A stretch of DNA of 64,000 bases from an uncultured Lachnospiraceae bacterium (GCA_902783375.1 CACZQN010000011.1:25198-89197); one strand, 5' to 3'. Counted from the first letter of the stretch, positions 42,768-52,518 are shown. Numbers and translations: made by a program. Notes: generated by a model not told the origin, from the sequence alone.

Positions 42768-43721
42768 TCAGAACATCGAAGTTCCGGAGAGCTTCTTACT
42801 GATCTGGTTTGTTGTAACAAGCATGAGCGTACCAATAATGGAGTTGAACAGACCGACAGCCGTCGACAGACCGTAATCCTGCTGCTGCATGCCCATGCGG
42901 TAGACGTAGGTATTGATGACATCTGCAGACTCATAGGTGGCCGGGTTATAGAGAAGAAGAATCTTATCGGCACCGACAGAGAAGACACCACCCATCCGCA
43001 TGATCAGCATCATCGTGATCATCGGAAGAATACCGGGAATCGTAACATGCAGAGTCTGTTTCCAGCGGCCTGCCCCATCGACATATGCTGCATCATAGAG
43101 TTCCTGATCAATCGACGAGAGCGCTGACAGATAGATGATCGAGCCATATCCAAGCCCCTGCCAGAGGTTCATCGCCACGTAGATGCCCCAGAAATATTTG
43201 GGTTCGTTCAGCATATTCAGAGTCTTCTGTCCGGAAATCGCACCGAACAGATTCGCGATGCTGCCGCCTGTTCCGCAGAAGGTGGAAACCAGGCCACAGA
43301 CGACAACTGCTGAAATAAAATACGGCATGTAACTCGCTGTCTGTACGGTCTTCTTGAAGATCTTATTGGAGATCTCATTCAGAATCAGTGCGAAGATGAT
43401 CGGAGCCGGGAAATTGATCAGCAGATCCAGCACGCCCATGCCAACCGTGTTCTTGATCAATCTTCCGACATATGGTCCGGTGAAGAATACACGGAAATTG
43501 TCGAGACCGACCCATTTACTGCCGAAGAACCCTTTCTTCGGATTGTACCGCTCGAATGCCATCAGAAGGCCGACAAGCGGGGCATAGTTGAAGACAATAA
43601 AGAATGCAAGAATCACCAGCAGGAACAGGTAGATGACTTTATTCCTCCGGATGTCCTGCATCAGCAGCGCAATCCCTTTTTTCTCCTGGATCAGCCGCTC
43701 AGAATCCTTTTTCTTAGCCAT
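42768..43721 (-). CDS. Oligosaccharide ABC permease, LplB/YteP type (cassette 1)
   Basis: A 317-residue MalF-type permease, first gene of the cassette 1 transport operon. Visible marks are NKVIYLFLLVILAFFIVFNYAPLVGLLMAF, the EAA loop DQELYDAAYVDGAGRWKQTLHVTIP, and a C-terminal helix. In Bacillus the LplB/YteP pair takes up rhamnogalacturonan or similar oligosaccharides with MsmX. The long intergenic region to the sensor kinase carries phased ATTATCAA boxes. Confidence 0.93.
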   Translation of the reverse strand: MAKKKDSERLIQEKKGIALLMQDIRRNKVIYLFLLVILAFFIVFNYAPLVGLLMAFERYNPKKGFFGSKWVGLDNFRVFFTGPYVGRLIKNTVGMGVLDLLINFPAPIIFALILNEISNKIFKKTVQTASYMPYFISAVVVCGLVSTFCGTGGSIANLFGAISGQKTLNMLNEPKYFWGIYVAMNLWQGLGYGSIIYLSALSSIDQELYDAAYVDGAGRWKQTLHVTIPGILPMITMMLIMRMGGVFSVGADKILLLYNPATYESADVINTYVYRMGMQQQDYGLSTAVGLFNSIIGTLMLVTTNQISKKLSGTSMF

Positions 43722-43758
43722 AACATCCCTCTTTTCTTGTATTGCCGGTTGCAGAGAT

Positions 43759-43787
43759 ATCGTAGCACGATTTTTATTCGAATCTCT
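43759..43787 (-). promoter_or_regulatory. Probable promoter of cassette 1 transport operon (weak -35)
   Basis: Minus-strand TACGAT (43764-43759) with AGAGAT 17 bases upstream. The poor -35 suggests dependence on an activator; the nearest ATTATCAA box begins 18 bases beyond it. Confidence 0.45.
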
Positions 43788-43805
43788 ACCAGAGGAAGAA
43801 TCGGA

Positions 43806-43866
43806 ATTATCAAAAATGTTCAGAAACAGGAGATGTGATTATCAATTATTTATACAAAATTATCAA
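43806..43866. promoter_or_regulatory. Phased ATTATCAA boxes, candidate response-regulator operator (cassette 1)
   Basis: Direct repeats ATTATCAA at 43806-43813, 43838-43845 and 43859-43866. Steps are 32 and 21 bases, near three and two helical turns. They sit between divergent promoters of the transport operon and the sensor kinase. Cassette 2 has the same motif at the same distance from its promoter. Confidence 0.55.
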
Positions 43867-43881
43867 TTTCAGACACTGGCA

Positions 43882-43910
43882 TTGCCAGAAGTTCCGTCTT
43901 CTTCTATAAT
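43882..43910 (+). promoter_or_regulatory. Promoter of the cassette 1 sensor kinase
   Basis: TTGCCA (43882-43887), 17-base spacer, TATAAT (43905-43910), 41 bases before the ATG. Confidence 0.75.
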
Positions 43911-43950
43911 AATGCATACAGATATTCAGTTTAGAAAGAGCGGGAGAACC

Positions 43951-45594
43951 ATGAAAAAGAAAATCAGAATCAATGATGTTACCTTTGGTGTCTTTTTTGC
44001 TACCGTCATGCCTTCTCTGATTCTGATTCTGGTACTGTTTTCCTATACACTCCACCAGAGTGATCAGCAGCAGGAACTTCTGTTTCAGGAGAATGCGGAC
44101 GCCGTTGCCTCTTCTCTGGATGATGCGCTTGATAAGATTTCCGAGCAGGGGCGAAAGATCTCCATCAGTTCTACATTTCGTTCCTTTGCAAATAACAGCA
44201 ACGAGCACACCGTTGCAAAACTGGGCATGGACCTGATCTCAAATGGTTTTTCTGAAATGTCTGCCTGGAACGAGGTCGTCTATATCGGATTTTCAAATAC
44301 CCAGTGCGGGACTTTTTCCAAAGTTGCCAAAAACAACGCTGTTCCGGAGTTCTTCACCACTTTTCTGGGGGATCTTACCGAATCCGGATCCATTACAAAG
44401 CAGTATGTCTACCACATCTGCCCATATGAAGGCCATGTCTATATCGTCTATCAGCTGATTCAGCGCTATGGGAATCTCTTTTTTGTCATTGATCCGGAAC
44501 TGCGGTCTGATTTTCAGGCACTCAGCAGACTGCTCCCCATCAACGCACAGCTTCATTACACCGCAGAAGCTGATCCCATGATCGATGCAGCACAGGTCTC
44601 CCTTTACCAGACACGCATTCCTTCTCTCTCACTGTGCTATGTCCGTTCGCCCAAAAGACTGTTCACCCGCATGGATCAGACCCAGCTTCTCCTTCTTCCG
44701 ATCATCCTTCTTGCAATCCTTGCCATTCCGATCACCTTCATCCTGTTCCAGCGGCAGCTGCTTGCTCCCCTGCATGCCATGACACATTCCTTTCATGTCA
44801 TCAGTAAAGGCAACCGGGAATACCGGATCCACCGGAACAGCGGCCTCTATGAGGTGGATTCAATCTATCAGGGTTTCAATACCATGATGGATGATCTGAC
44901 AACCGCAGAAGCAGAAAGACGGCAGAGCGAAGTGGATAAGGTTCAGGCCCAGCTGCAGTATCTGCAGCTCCAGATCCGACCACATTTCTTTCTAAACTGT
45001 CTGAAGAATGTCAACTCCCTGGCCCAGCTTGGAAAGACAGCGGAGATCGAGGACCTGGTTATCTTTCTCTCCCAGTATCTGCGATACAGTTTTCAGGACG
45101 TCAACGCCATGACTTCCCTTACCAGGGAGCTGGAAGCCGTAAAAGGCTATGTCAATCTGATGCAGTGTATGTCAGAATCCGCCGAACTGACTTTTTCTCT
45201 GGACAGTGAAATTCTGGATGCCGAATGTCTGCCTCTGACAATCCTGACCTTTATTGAAAACTGTTTCAAATATCAGCAGGGTATCAATCCATTGCTGATC
45301 TCTGTCAAGGCAAGACTGATACAGGAATCCGGATCTGATCTTGTCCGGATCCGGATCAAAAATAACGGCGGAGGCTTTTCCCCCGCCATCATCGAGGAAT
45401 ATAATACTTCTGATCCCTCAAAACTCGTATACCGAAGCGATCGAATCGGCATCTCCAACGTCAGGCACCGTCTCTGGCTGACCTACGGTGCCGGAGCCTC
45501 TGTCACATTATCAAACGAAGACGACCTTGCGGTTGTGGAAGTGCGCTATCCTTACCGCCAGACCACCTCCATCCCAGAAGGAGATTCTGTATGA
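43951..45594 (+). CDS. YesM-type sensor histidine kinase (cassette 1)
   Basis: A 547-residue membrane kinase. One helix at residues 13-32, an external sensor of about 230 residues, a second helix (LLLLPIILLAILAIPITFILF), HAMP (LLAPLHAMTHSF onward), then the His_kinase domain with phospho-acceptor H345 in QIRPHFFLNCLKNVNSL and an ATPase domain (PLTILTFIENCFKYQ; GGGFSPAIIEEY). GGGAGAA precedes the ATG at 43951. Its stop overlaps the regulator's ATG (ATGA). It likely senses an oligosaccharide or its bound transporter. Confidence 0.93.
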   Translation: MKKKIRINDVTFGVFFATVMPSLILILVLFSYTLHQSDQQQELLFQENADAVASSLDDALDKISEQGRKISISSTFRSFANNSNEHTVAKLGMDLISNGFSEMSAWNEVVYIGFSNTQCGTFSKVAKNNAVPEFFTTFLGDLTESGSITKQYVYHICPYEGHVYIVYQLIQRYGNLFFVIDPELRSDFQALSRLLPINAQLHYTAEADPMIDAAQVSLYQTRIPSLSLCYVRSPKRLFTRMDQTQLLLLPIILLAILAIPITFILFQRQLLAPLHAMTHSFHVISKGNREYRIHRNSGLYEVDSIYQGFNTMMDDLTTAEAERRQSEVDKVQAQLQYLQLQIRPHFFLNCLKNVNSLAQLGKTAEIEDLVIFLSQYLRYSFQDVNAMTSLTRELEAVKGYVNLMQCMSESAELTFSLDSEILDAECLPLTILTFIENCFKYQQGINPLLISVKARLIQESGSDLVRIRIKNNGGGFSPAIIEEYNTSDPSKLVYRSDRIGISNVRHRLWLTYGAGASVTLSNEDDLAVVEVRYPYRQTTSIPEGDSV

Positions 45595-46871
45595 ATATCT
45601 TATTTGTTGATGATCAGCCCAATGTGCTTTCCTCGATTCTGACAGGCAATGACTGGAGAGGTGCGGGATTCTCCTCGGTGTTCTCCGCCTCTTCCGCAGA
45701 TGCCGCCAGAAAGATCCTGCAGGCGCATCCGGTGGATATTCTGGTAACCGACATCGAGATGCCCGGGGAAGATGGGCTTTCTCTGATCGCCTGGCTCAGA
45801 GAACAGCAGATGAAAACATCCTGTATCGTCCTGACTTCCCATGCTGATTTTTTCTATGCGCAGCAGGCCATCTCGCTGCAGATCACGGACTATGTCGTCC
45901 AGCCGGCACGGCCGGAGGACATCCTGCGCTCTGTTCTGAAGGCAAAAGAAAAACTGGAAGAAGAACAGCAGGTCCGGGAGAAGAACACGCCGGATAATTT
46001 CACAAGAGCCGCCTGGCACACGGTCATCCATGACTTCTTCGAGCACTGGCCGACCTACGAGGAGTTCATCTCCACACCGGGCCTGTTCACGGCCAAGACG
46101 GCCTCTCTGATGGAGTATGACGTCAACTGCAGAGAAGATTCCACGATGATCGTGCTCTGCTCTCACGTCACGAAGTGGCGGGACCTTCCACTGGCACCGT
46201 ATGCGCTGCTCGACCTGATCCAGGATACCCTCGTGCGCCGGCTTGCGGATGAGGAAATCCATCCAAGCACCTATCTGTACGCGCAGAACACCTATATGAC
46301 CATCCTGACGCCAAAGCGGCCGGTTGCGGATCAGAACCTGGAGACGCTGTTGCTTTCTGTCCGGGATGAGATTTTTGAAAAAGCGAAATGTGAGCTGAGA
46401 ATGATCGCCAGTGATGCAGAACTGATTGAACTGCGGGATGTGATTCTGGCACTGGCGGAGAAGGATCAGGCCTATTCGAAAGAACATAAAGATCAGTACC
46501 TTGCCCCTGTCCTGCTCGAACTGCAGCTTGAGAACACAGAACTTCCCGGCGGCAGCAATACAGACTATCTGGCACAGGTCGAGGCCTTCGTCCGGGACCA
46601 TATCGGCGAACCGATCACCCGGACGCAGATTGCGGAAGCCCTGTATGTCTCGCCCGGCTACATCGGCACTGTGATCAAGGCCGGAACCGGTTATTCATGC
46701 AAGGAGTATATCACGCACGAGAAGATGTCTTTTGCAAGACATCTTCTCCAGAATACGAAACTCCCGATCGGGGAGATCGCCGCAAGATGCGGCTATGACA
46801 ACTTTGCCTATTTCAGCAAAGTCTATAAAGACACGTATGAAATTACGCCAAGTGCCGAGCGAAAAAACTGA
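45591..46871 (+). CDS. YesN-type AraC response regulator (cassette 1)
   Basis: A 426-residue regulator: receiver domain (residues 1-120, phospho-acceptor D54 in VDILVTDIEMPG), linker, and a C-terminal AraC DNA-binding domain (ITRTQIAEALYVSPGYIGTVIK; PIGEIAARCGYDNFAYFSKVYKD). Its ATG overlaps the kinase stop, so kinase and regulator are made together. The AraC domain is the likely reader of the ATTATCAA boxes at 43806-43866. Paralogue at 54170 has D54 in the same position. Confidence 0.93.
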   Translation: MNILFVDDQPNVLSSILTGNDWRGAGFSSVFSASSADAARKILQAHPVDILVTDIEMPGEDGLSLIAWLREQQMKTSCIVLTSHADFFYAQQAISLQITDYVVQPARPEDILRSVLKAKEKLEEEQQVREKNTPDNFTRAAWHTVIHDFFEHWPTYEEFISTPGLFTAKTASLMEYDVNCREDSTMIVLCSHVTKWRDLPLAPYALLDLIQDTLVRRLADEEIHPSTYLYAQNTYMTILTPKRPVADQNLETLLLSVRDEIFEKAKCELRMIASDAELIELRDVILALAEKDQAYSKEHKDQYLAPVLLELQLENTELPGGSNTDYLAQVEAFVRDHIGEPITRTQIAEALYVSPGYIGTVIKAGTGYSCKEYITHEKMSFARHLLQNTKLPIGEIAARCGYDNFAYFSKVYKDTYEITPSAERKN

Positions 46872-46964
46872 TCTGCTCCATTTCTTCAATCGGGAAATGG
46901 ACGGGGTTCTATTCGTTTTACTTATAGGATGACATGCAGATCCGGTATCCGGAACATCGTTCGA

Positions 46965-48713
46965 TCAATACGCAAACTTCATGGTTTTGATCTGAAGGGT
47001 TCCCTTCTTCACAACCACCTTGACGGTCACATCTTCACCGGCTGGAATCGTGATCTTCGCTGCATCCACCGGATTCAGGATGGAACCTTCCGGTACCGTG
47101 ATCGTTCCAAGGGAGACGAATGCCTCGCCTGCCGGTACATTCGCTGCGAGCAGTTCAACTTCTGCTGCTCCGCCAAGGCCGACGCCGGAAAGCGTCACGC
47201 CGCAGTTCTCTTTCACTTCACGGACAGAATAGTTTGCGAACTCACCTTCGCCAAGTTCCAGGGCCAGGTCTGTCAGCGGATCATAGCGAAGCACGTTCGG
47301 ATCCTCATACCAGTTGAATGCCGGATACGGCAGGTCCTTCTCGGTTGCCCAGACCAGCTTGGTGTGGTCCTCAAGACGGAAATCCAGGTAGTTCGACAGT
47401 TCCCAGTTTCCGTAGTACCGCTTACCGGTCTCATCCCACATATCATAGCCGGCACCGCCGATGTTGATATCCGGCTGCTTTGCGGAAATCCGCGGATAGT
47501 CGTAGTTGATGGTGCAGTGCTCCAGTTTCGTCAGTTCGATGAACTCATCCATGATCCGGATGCACTCTTCGTAGGACGGACGCGGTCCGACCATCTGGAA
47601 AGCCTGAATCTTCTCCCAGCCTTCCGGCAGCGGGTGACCGACGGACATGCACGGGCGGCCATGCGGATCCAGCGCTGTTTTGAAGCCCCACGGCGTGTAG
47701 GCGATTCCATAATGTGCGCAGATATCAAAGAAGATCGCATTGGATTCCGGATAGTTGCCGCACTCGCCGAGCCAGAGCGGCACCTGCAGTTCTTCGCGCT
47801 TCAGTAGCCACGGATAGAGATCTTTGATCTCCGGGCTTGCGCCGTAGAGATGGATGGAGATGGCCCAGTTGTGGCACTCCGGATCATACTGGTGCTTGAA
47901 GATGCGGGCATCTCTTGCGTACTTTGCACCTTCCAGGAAGATGATATGCTCTTTGTCGATCTTCCGGATTCTTGCGATGCACTCCTCGTAGTACTGTTCG
48001 AGAAGCGGAATGTATTCGTGCTGTACCGGGGAAGAGACCGGCTCGTTGATGAGGTCATATCCTGCGATGATCCACTTGTCATGGAAGCGGCGGACGATCT
48101 CCTCCCAGAGGATGATCTGGCGCTCCTTCGACTCTTCATCCAGGAAAATGGACGGATACTCGCAGAACAGGGAATCACCGGTTGCTCCGTTGTTGCCGCC
48201 GACGACGCCGTGCATGTCGAGGATCGCGTAGATTCTGTGCTGCTCGCACCAGTCGATGACCTTTGCCAGTCTGCCGAAGCCCTTCTCGTTGAAGGTAATG
48301 CCCGGCTCCTCATAGAGCAGCGCATTCGCATTCAGGACGATCCGGACGACATTGTAGCCGAGCTTCACCATCAGCTCGATATCCGCTTCCTGCAGATGAT
48401 TCTCCTCCCAGCGGTCCCAGAAGGTGTCCAGATACTTCTGACCGCAGAGTTCTCTCACCTGCTGGCTGACAAAGCGGCGGCTCGTCCAGCGCTCCGGGTT
48501 GTGATCCTTGCCCGGCCCCGGGAACAGGATAAACTTGAAATTATCCCGCGGCAGCGGTGCGGAGCCGATCATGAATCCTTCTACATTCTCCCAGTTTGCG
48601 GTGCAGTGGCCATGCAGGACGATGTCCTCTCCCTCTCCGTTCACGAACTTCGTGCCCTGTGTGCGGAGGATCCCACGCACTGCCTCATTGTTATACTTAT
48701 TATAAGTTCCCAT
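46965..48713 (-). CDS. GH5-family glycoside hydrolase, cytoplasmic (cassette 2)
   Basis: A 582-residue GH5-type glycosidase, paralogue of 38360-40051. Acid/base E224 is in GYDLINEPVSSP, nucleophile E317 in VPLWLGECGN. The C-terminal beta domain (about residues 440-582) ends with a repeat-like VKVVVKKGTLQIKTMKF. No signal peptide, so it works on imported oligosaccharide. The start at 48713 has AAGGAAG; 14 extra codons upstream lack a ribosome site. The C-terminal domain differs strongly from cassette 1, so the two enzymes have probably diverged in specificity. Confidence 0.9.
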   Translation of the reverse strand: MGTYNKYNNEAVRGILRTQGTKFVNGEGEDIVLHGHCTANWENVEGFMIGSAPLPRDNFKFILFPGPGKDHNPERWTSRRFVSQQVRELCGQKYLDTFWDRWEENHLQEADIELMVKLGYNVVRIVLNANALLYEEPGITFNEKGFGRLAKVIDWCEQHRIYAILDMHGVVGGNNGATGDSLFCEYPSIFLDEESKERQIILWEEIVRRFHDKWIIAGYDLINEPVSSPVQHEYIPLLEQYYEECIARIRKIDKEHIIFLEGAKYARDARIFKHQYDPECHNWAISIHLYGASPEIKDLYPWLLKREELQVPLWLGECGNYPESNAIFFDICAHYGIAYTPWGFKTALDPHGRPCMSVGHPLPEGWEKIQAFQMVGPRPSYEECIRIMDEFIELTKLEHCTINYDYPRISAKQPDINIGGAGYDMWDETGKRYYGNWELSNYLDFRLEDHTKLVWATEKDLPYPAFNWYEDPNVLRYDPLTDLALELGEGEFANYSVREVKENCGVTLSGVGLGGAAEVELLAANVPAGEAFVSLGTITVPEGSILNPVDAAKITIPAGEDVTVKVVVKKGTLQIKTMKFAY

Positions 48714-48733
48714 CTTCCTTATCCTTTCCATGG

Positions 48734-48775
48734 AAAATGCAGGGCAGCACATCAACGGTTGCTGTCCTGCATTTT
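48734..48775 (-). terminator. Stem-loop between binding-protein and GH5 genes (cassette 2)
   Basis: On the minus strand AAAATGCAGGACAGCA pairs with TGCTGCCCTGCATTTT (16 bp, one G-U pair), then TCC. It looks like a partial terminator or an mRNA-protecting stem that favours the abundant binding protein over GH5. Confidence 0.7.
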
Positions 48776-48786
48776 ATCAGCATATA

Positions 48787-50475
48787 TTATCTGTTCATGT
48801 ATCTTTCATATGCGCCCTGATAGATCTCAAGGACTTCATCCATACCGTACTGTTTCAGTTTTGCCTGGAAAGCTTCGAACGGCTCAACCGAACCACCAGT
48901 GATGTAGTTTGCCATGTACTCTTCAACCAGAGTCTGCATATCGGTCATCTTGCGGTTCGCAACAGTACCTTCCTCATCGGTCAGAGTCAGAAGCGGAAGT
49001 GCATAGTTGACATCAGCGGAATCCCAGAGCTCAGCAGCCATCTGGTTGTAGTTGACGCCGCCGCCGAGTCTTGTGTTCAGCTGGACACCGGCTGCCATCT
49101 GGTTCAGACCGAACCAGGTACTCTGATCCATTGCATACTGCTGCAGGTACTCAGAAGGAGACATGGTATCGCTGCCAAAAACAGCATCTGTAAATTCCGG
49201 TGTTCCGTCGCTGCCGATCGTATAGGTCTCACCCTCGATACCATACCAGTTATAGATGGAACCTTCCTTGGAGAACGAATAGTCCATCCACTGTGCAGCC
49301 AGTTCCGGTGTCTTACAGGATGTCGTAACGAAGACCGGATCCTTTGCAAGCACGTGGTTGAAGCTCATGCGGGTTTCATCACCCTCTGCGAGTACCGGAG
49401 CAAGAACCGGCTGCAGATAAACGTTCTCGTTGGTAACCATGTGCATGTTGTAATAAGACGGGCCGGTGAAGTTCGAGATGACGTAGCTGTATGCAAGGCA
49501 CTGGTCGATTTCAACAGAACCCGGAGTATCCAGATAGAAGTTGAAGCTTGCATAGTTCGGATTGATCAGGCCTTCCGCATACCACTGACGCATGGTCTCC
49601 AGGTACTCCTTGAATCCCTCTTTGTAAGGACCGTACACGATCTGGCCATTTTCCAGCTGGACATATCTTCCGGAAGCACCGCCGATGGTATCCACGCCAA
49701 ATGCCAGGGAGAACGGAGAACCGCCGTTTTCAAAAAGGTTGAACGGATCGGTCACAACACCTGCTTCTTTTGCAGCCTTGAATGCATCATGCCATTCATC
49801 AACGGTTGTCGGCATCTCGATCCCGAGCTTTTCAAGGATATCTGCGCGGTAGACCATACCGATGTAGTTCGGTTCACCTTTGATCACATCATCGTACATC
49901 ACGACGCCATGGACTGCATCGAGCTTTCCGTCATCGCCGGTAGCCTGGCGCTTCAGGTCATCATTGGCATCAAGCAGTGCCATGTAGTTCGGCATATTCT
50001 CACGGATGAGCTTATCCATATCCGGATAGATGACGCCATCCTCGACACCCTTCTTGATGCCGCCCGGATAGCCATTGGAACCCGGATAGACGATGTCCGG
50101 ATAGTCGCCGTTTGCGAGCATGGTGCCCATCTTTTCAGCAATTTCATTGTTGCCAACAACGGTCCACTCCATATGGACACCGGTGTTCTTCTCAAATTCC
50201 TGTACACTTGCAACCTGGTTCGGATCATTGTTCTTTGCATTGTTCCAGACGATCCAGGCATGGAGTGTCTCACCATTCTCGGTAAGCGGCAGTTTCAGTC
50301 CGCCGACATCGCGCTTGTTCGCATCGGATGCCGCATCGGTCTTGGTATCTGCTGCAGATGCTGCAGTAGATGTCTTCGCACTTCCTGCATTTCCGGCATT
50401 GTTTCCGCCGCAGGCAGCCAGCGTTCCGACCATCATGGCGGAAGCAAGGATCAGGACGATCAGTTTCTTCTTCAT
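48787..50475 (-). CDS. Extracellular solute-binding lipoprotein (cassette 2)
   Basis: A 562-residue LplA/YtcQ-type binding protein. Signal peptide MKKKLIVLILASAMMVGTLAAC with lipobox LAAC and anchor Cys22, then an Asn/Gly/Ala-rich linker. GAGGAGG precedes the ATG. The ligand domain shares the layout of cassette 1 (EKNTGVHMEWTVVGNNEIAEK; PSEYLQQYAMDQSTWFGLNQMAAGVQ). It lies between the permease genes and GH5, separated from the latter by a stem-loop. Confidence 0.92.
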   Translation of the reverse strand: MKKKLIVLILASAMMVGTLAACGGNNAGNAGSAKTSTAASAADTKTDAASDANKRDVGGLKLPLTENGETLHAWIVWNNAKNNDPNQVASVQEFEKNTGVHMEWTVVGNNEIAEKMGTMLANGDYPDIVYPGSNGYPGGIKKGVEDGVIYPDMDKLIRENMPNYMALLDANDDLKRQATGDDGKLDAVHGVVMYDDVIKGEPNYIGMVYRADILEKLGIEMPTTVDEWHDAFKAAKEAGVVTDPFNLFENGGSPFSLAFGVDTIGGASGRYVQLENGQIVYGPYKEGFKEYLETMRQWYAEGLINPNYASFNFYLDTPGSVEIDQCLAYSYVISNFTGPSYYNMHMVTNENVYLQPVLAPVLAEGDETRMSFNHVLAKDPVFVTTSCKTPELAAQWMDYSFSKEGSIYNWYGIEGETYTIGSDGTPEFTDAVFGSDTMSPSEYLQQYAMDQSTWFGLNQMAAGVQLNTRLGGGVNYNQMAAELWDSADVNYALPLLTLTDEEGTVANRKMTDMQTLVEEYMANYITGGSVEPFEAFQAKLKQYGMDEVLEIYQGAYERYMNR

Positions 50476-50489
50476 AGTAACCTCCTCAG

Positions 50490-51374
50490 TTAAGCTTTGA
50501 CTGCACCGAGCGTCATGCCGGTGACAAAATATTTCTGAACGAACGGGTACACGACCAGAATCGGCAGTGTGGATACCACGATCGTTGCATACTGGACAGA
50601 TTTCTCATAGACGGTCGCACTCGCGACATCCGCAGAGGATGTGATGGAACTCGAGGAATCAAACAGGATCTGTCTTAAGATCATCTGCAGTGGATACAGA
50701 TCTGTTCTCTTCGTCAGGTACAGCAGTGCGGAGAAGTAATCATTCCACTTCGCAACCACGGTGAAGAGCATGATAACCGCAAATGTTGCCTTACAAAGCG
50801 GAAGGACGATCTGGAACATGATCCGGAACTCACCGGCGCCGTCGATTCTCGCCGCATCCTCCAGTGCATCTGCGATTCCTTCCATGGCCGTTCTCATCAG
50901 CAGGATGTTGAACACGGACAGCATGCCCGGGATGCACATGACACCGACGGTATCCACAAGGCCGAGTTTCTTCAGGACCATGAAGGTCGGGATCATACCA
51001 CCGTTGAAGAGCATGGTGAAGGAAATGAACATCATGAAGAAATTGCGGTAGCGCATCTTCTTTCTGGAGAATACATAGCCTGCGATGATGGTCGAAAGAC
51101 CGGTCAGGACACAGGAAAGGACGATGTAGAGAATCGTGTTCGCATAGCCTCTCCAGATCGTACCATATTTCAGGATCATCTTGTAGGCCGTGACATCGAT
51201 GTTGTGCAGCGGTTCCAGAACCAGTCCTCTGTGGATGTTCAGGTAGGTTGCATTGCTGATGGAGCTCATGGTCACATGCCAGATCGGGATGAAGCAGACA
51301 TAAGCAATCAGGACCAGCAGGATCACTGCAAAGACCAGGAAGATCACCCGCGGTGCTTTTACTTTGTATTTCAT
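50490..51374 (-). CDS. Oligosaccharide ABC permease, YtcP/LplC type (cassette 2)
   Basis: A 294-residue MalG-type permease, close paralogue of 41847-42752 (EAA loop IADALEDAARIDGAGEFRIMFQIVLP; C-terminus VQKYFVTGMTLGAVKA). It has six helices and no ATPase partner in the cassette. GGAGGAAC precedes the ATG. It follows the LplB-type permease by 19 bases. Confidence 0.93.
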   Translation of the reverse strand: MKYKVKAPRVIFLVFAVILLVLIAYVCFIPIWHVTMSSISNATYLNIHRGLVLEPLHNIDVTAYKMILKYGTIWRGYANTILYIVLSCVLTGLSTIIAGYVFSRKKMRYRNFFMMFISFTMLFNGGMIPTFMVLKKLGLVDTVGVMCIPGMLSVFNILLMRTAMEGIADALEDAARIDGAGEFRIMFQIVLPLCKATFAVIMLFTVVAKWNDYFSALLYLTKRTDLYPLQMILRQILFDSSSSITSSADVASATVYEKSVQYATIVVSTLPILVVYPFVQKYFVTGMTLGAVKA

Positions 51375-51393
51375 ATCGGTGTTCCTCCTTCCT

Positions 51394-52371
51394 TTAGAAC
51401 AGCGAGTTTCCGGAGAACTTCCGGCTCAGTTTATTGGTTGTCAGCAGCATGATCGTTCCGATGATGGAATTGAACAGGCCGACGGCTGTGGACAGACCGT
51501 AATCTGCTTCCTGCATACCGACGCGGTAGACATAGGTTCCGATCACATCAGACACCTCGTAGGTCGCCGGCTGGTAAAGAAGAAGGATCTTATCGGTACC
51601 GACATTGAAGATGGCACCCATTCGCAGGATCAGCATCATCGAAATCATCGGCAGCAGGCTCGGCAGGGTGATGTGCAGCATCTGCTTCCACTTGCCTGCG
51701 CCATCGATCTCAGCTGCTTCATAGAGTTCCTGATCGATTGCCGTCAGGGCTGACAGGTAGATGATCGAACCGTAGCCAAGACCCTGCCACATGTTCATCA
51801 GCACGTAGATCAGCCAGAACGCTCTCTTATCGGAGAGAAGGTTGATGCTGTTCGGATTGCCGGTGATCTTTGCAACCAGTTCCGAGACAACGCCGCCTGC
51901 CTGACAGAAATTTGCGACGATGCCGCAGGCAACAACCGCGGAAATGAAGTACGGCATGTAGCTGACGGTCTGGATCACTTTCTTGAAGTGCTTCTGGTGA
52001 ATCTCGTTCAGGATCAGTGCGAAGATGATCGGGGCCGGGAAGTTGATCACCAGGTCCAGGACACTGATGGCAACGGTGTTCCGGATCAGCCGGAAGACGT
52101 ACGGCCCGGTGAAGAACGTTACGAAGTTCTGCATCCCGATCCATTTGCTTCCGAAGAAGCCCTTCGCCGGCGAGAACCGCTCAAAGGCCATCAGGATACC
52201 GGCCATCGGGAAATAGTTAAAAATGATAAAGTAAGCCAGGATAAAGACCAGACAGATATAAGCGATCTTGTTGCGCTTGATATCATGTGCAAAATTGTGG
52301 GGAATTGCTCCAATTCCGCCATTCTCGATGTAGCCACCGAGCATAAACCCTTTTTTCAGAGGCTTTTTCAT
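51394..52371 (-). CDS. Oligosaccharide ABC permease, LplB/YteP type (cassette 2)
   Basis: A 325-residue MalF-type permease. The start at 52371 (MKKPLKKGFMLGGYIENG) has AGGAGG nine bases upstream; 22 extra codons further upstream are unlikely. Compared with cassette 1 it has a longer cytoplasmic N-terminus. EAA loop DQELYEAAEIDGAGKWKQMLHITLP. First gene of the cassette 2 transport operon, divergent from its sensor kinase. Confidence 0.92.
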   Translation of the reverse strand: MKKPLKKGFMLGGYIENGGIGAIPHNFAHDIKRNKIAYICLVFILAYFIIFNYFPMAGILMAFERFSPAKGFFGSKWIGMQNFVTFFTGPYVFRLIRNTVAISVLDLVINFPAPIIFALILNEIHQKHFKKVIQTVSYMPYFISAVVACGIVANFCQAGGVVSELVAKITGNPNSINLLSDKRAFWLIYVLMNMWQGLGYGSIIYLSALTAIDQELYEAAEIDGAGKWKQMLHITLPSLLPMISMMLILRMGAIFNVGTDKILLLYQPATYEVSDVIGTYVYRVGMQEADYGLSTAVGLFNSIIGTIMLLTTNKLSRKFSGNSLF

Positions 52372-52398
52372 AAGCTCTTTCCTCCTCTCGTTGAAACC

Positions 52399-52427
52399 AT
52401 CATACCGGAAAAAGTGACGGATTTCTG
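52399..52427 (-). promoter_or_regulatory. Probable promoter of cassette 2 transport operon (weak -35)
   Basis: Minus-strand TATGAT (52404-52399) with CAGAAA 17 bases upstream. As in cassette 1 the -35 is poor and a TTATCA box begins 18 bases beyond it (52446). Confidence 0.45.
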
Positions 52428-52445
52428 TAAATAGCATCTGAACTT

Positions 52446-52483
52446 TTTATCACATATTCTTTCTTTGCAGACCGGATTATCAA
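52446..52483. promoter_or_regulatory. ATTATCAA-type boxes, candidate operator (cassette 2)
   Basis: TTTATCAC at 52446-52453 and ATTATCAA at 52476-52483, 30 bases apart, upstream of the cassette 2 permease promoter. Same first-box position as in cassette 1. Confidence 0.5.
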
Positions 52484-52518
52484 TTTTTTTCATTTTCTTT
52501 GTAAATATTTTTTCCCTC

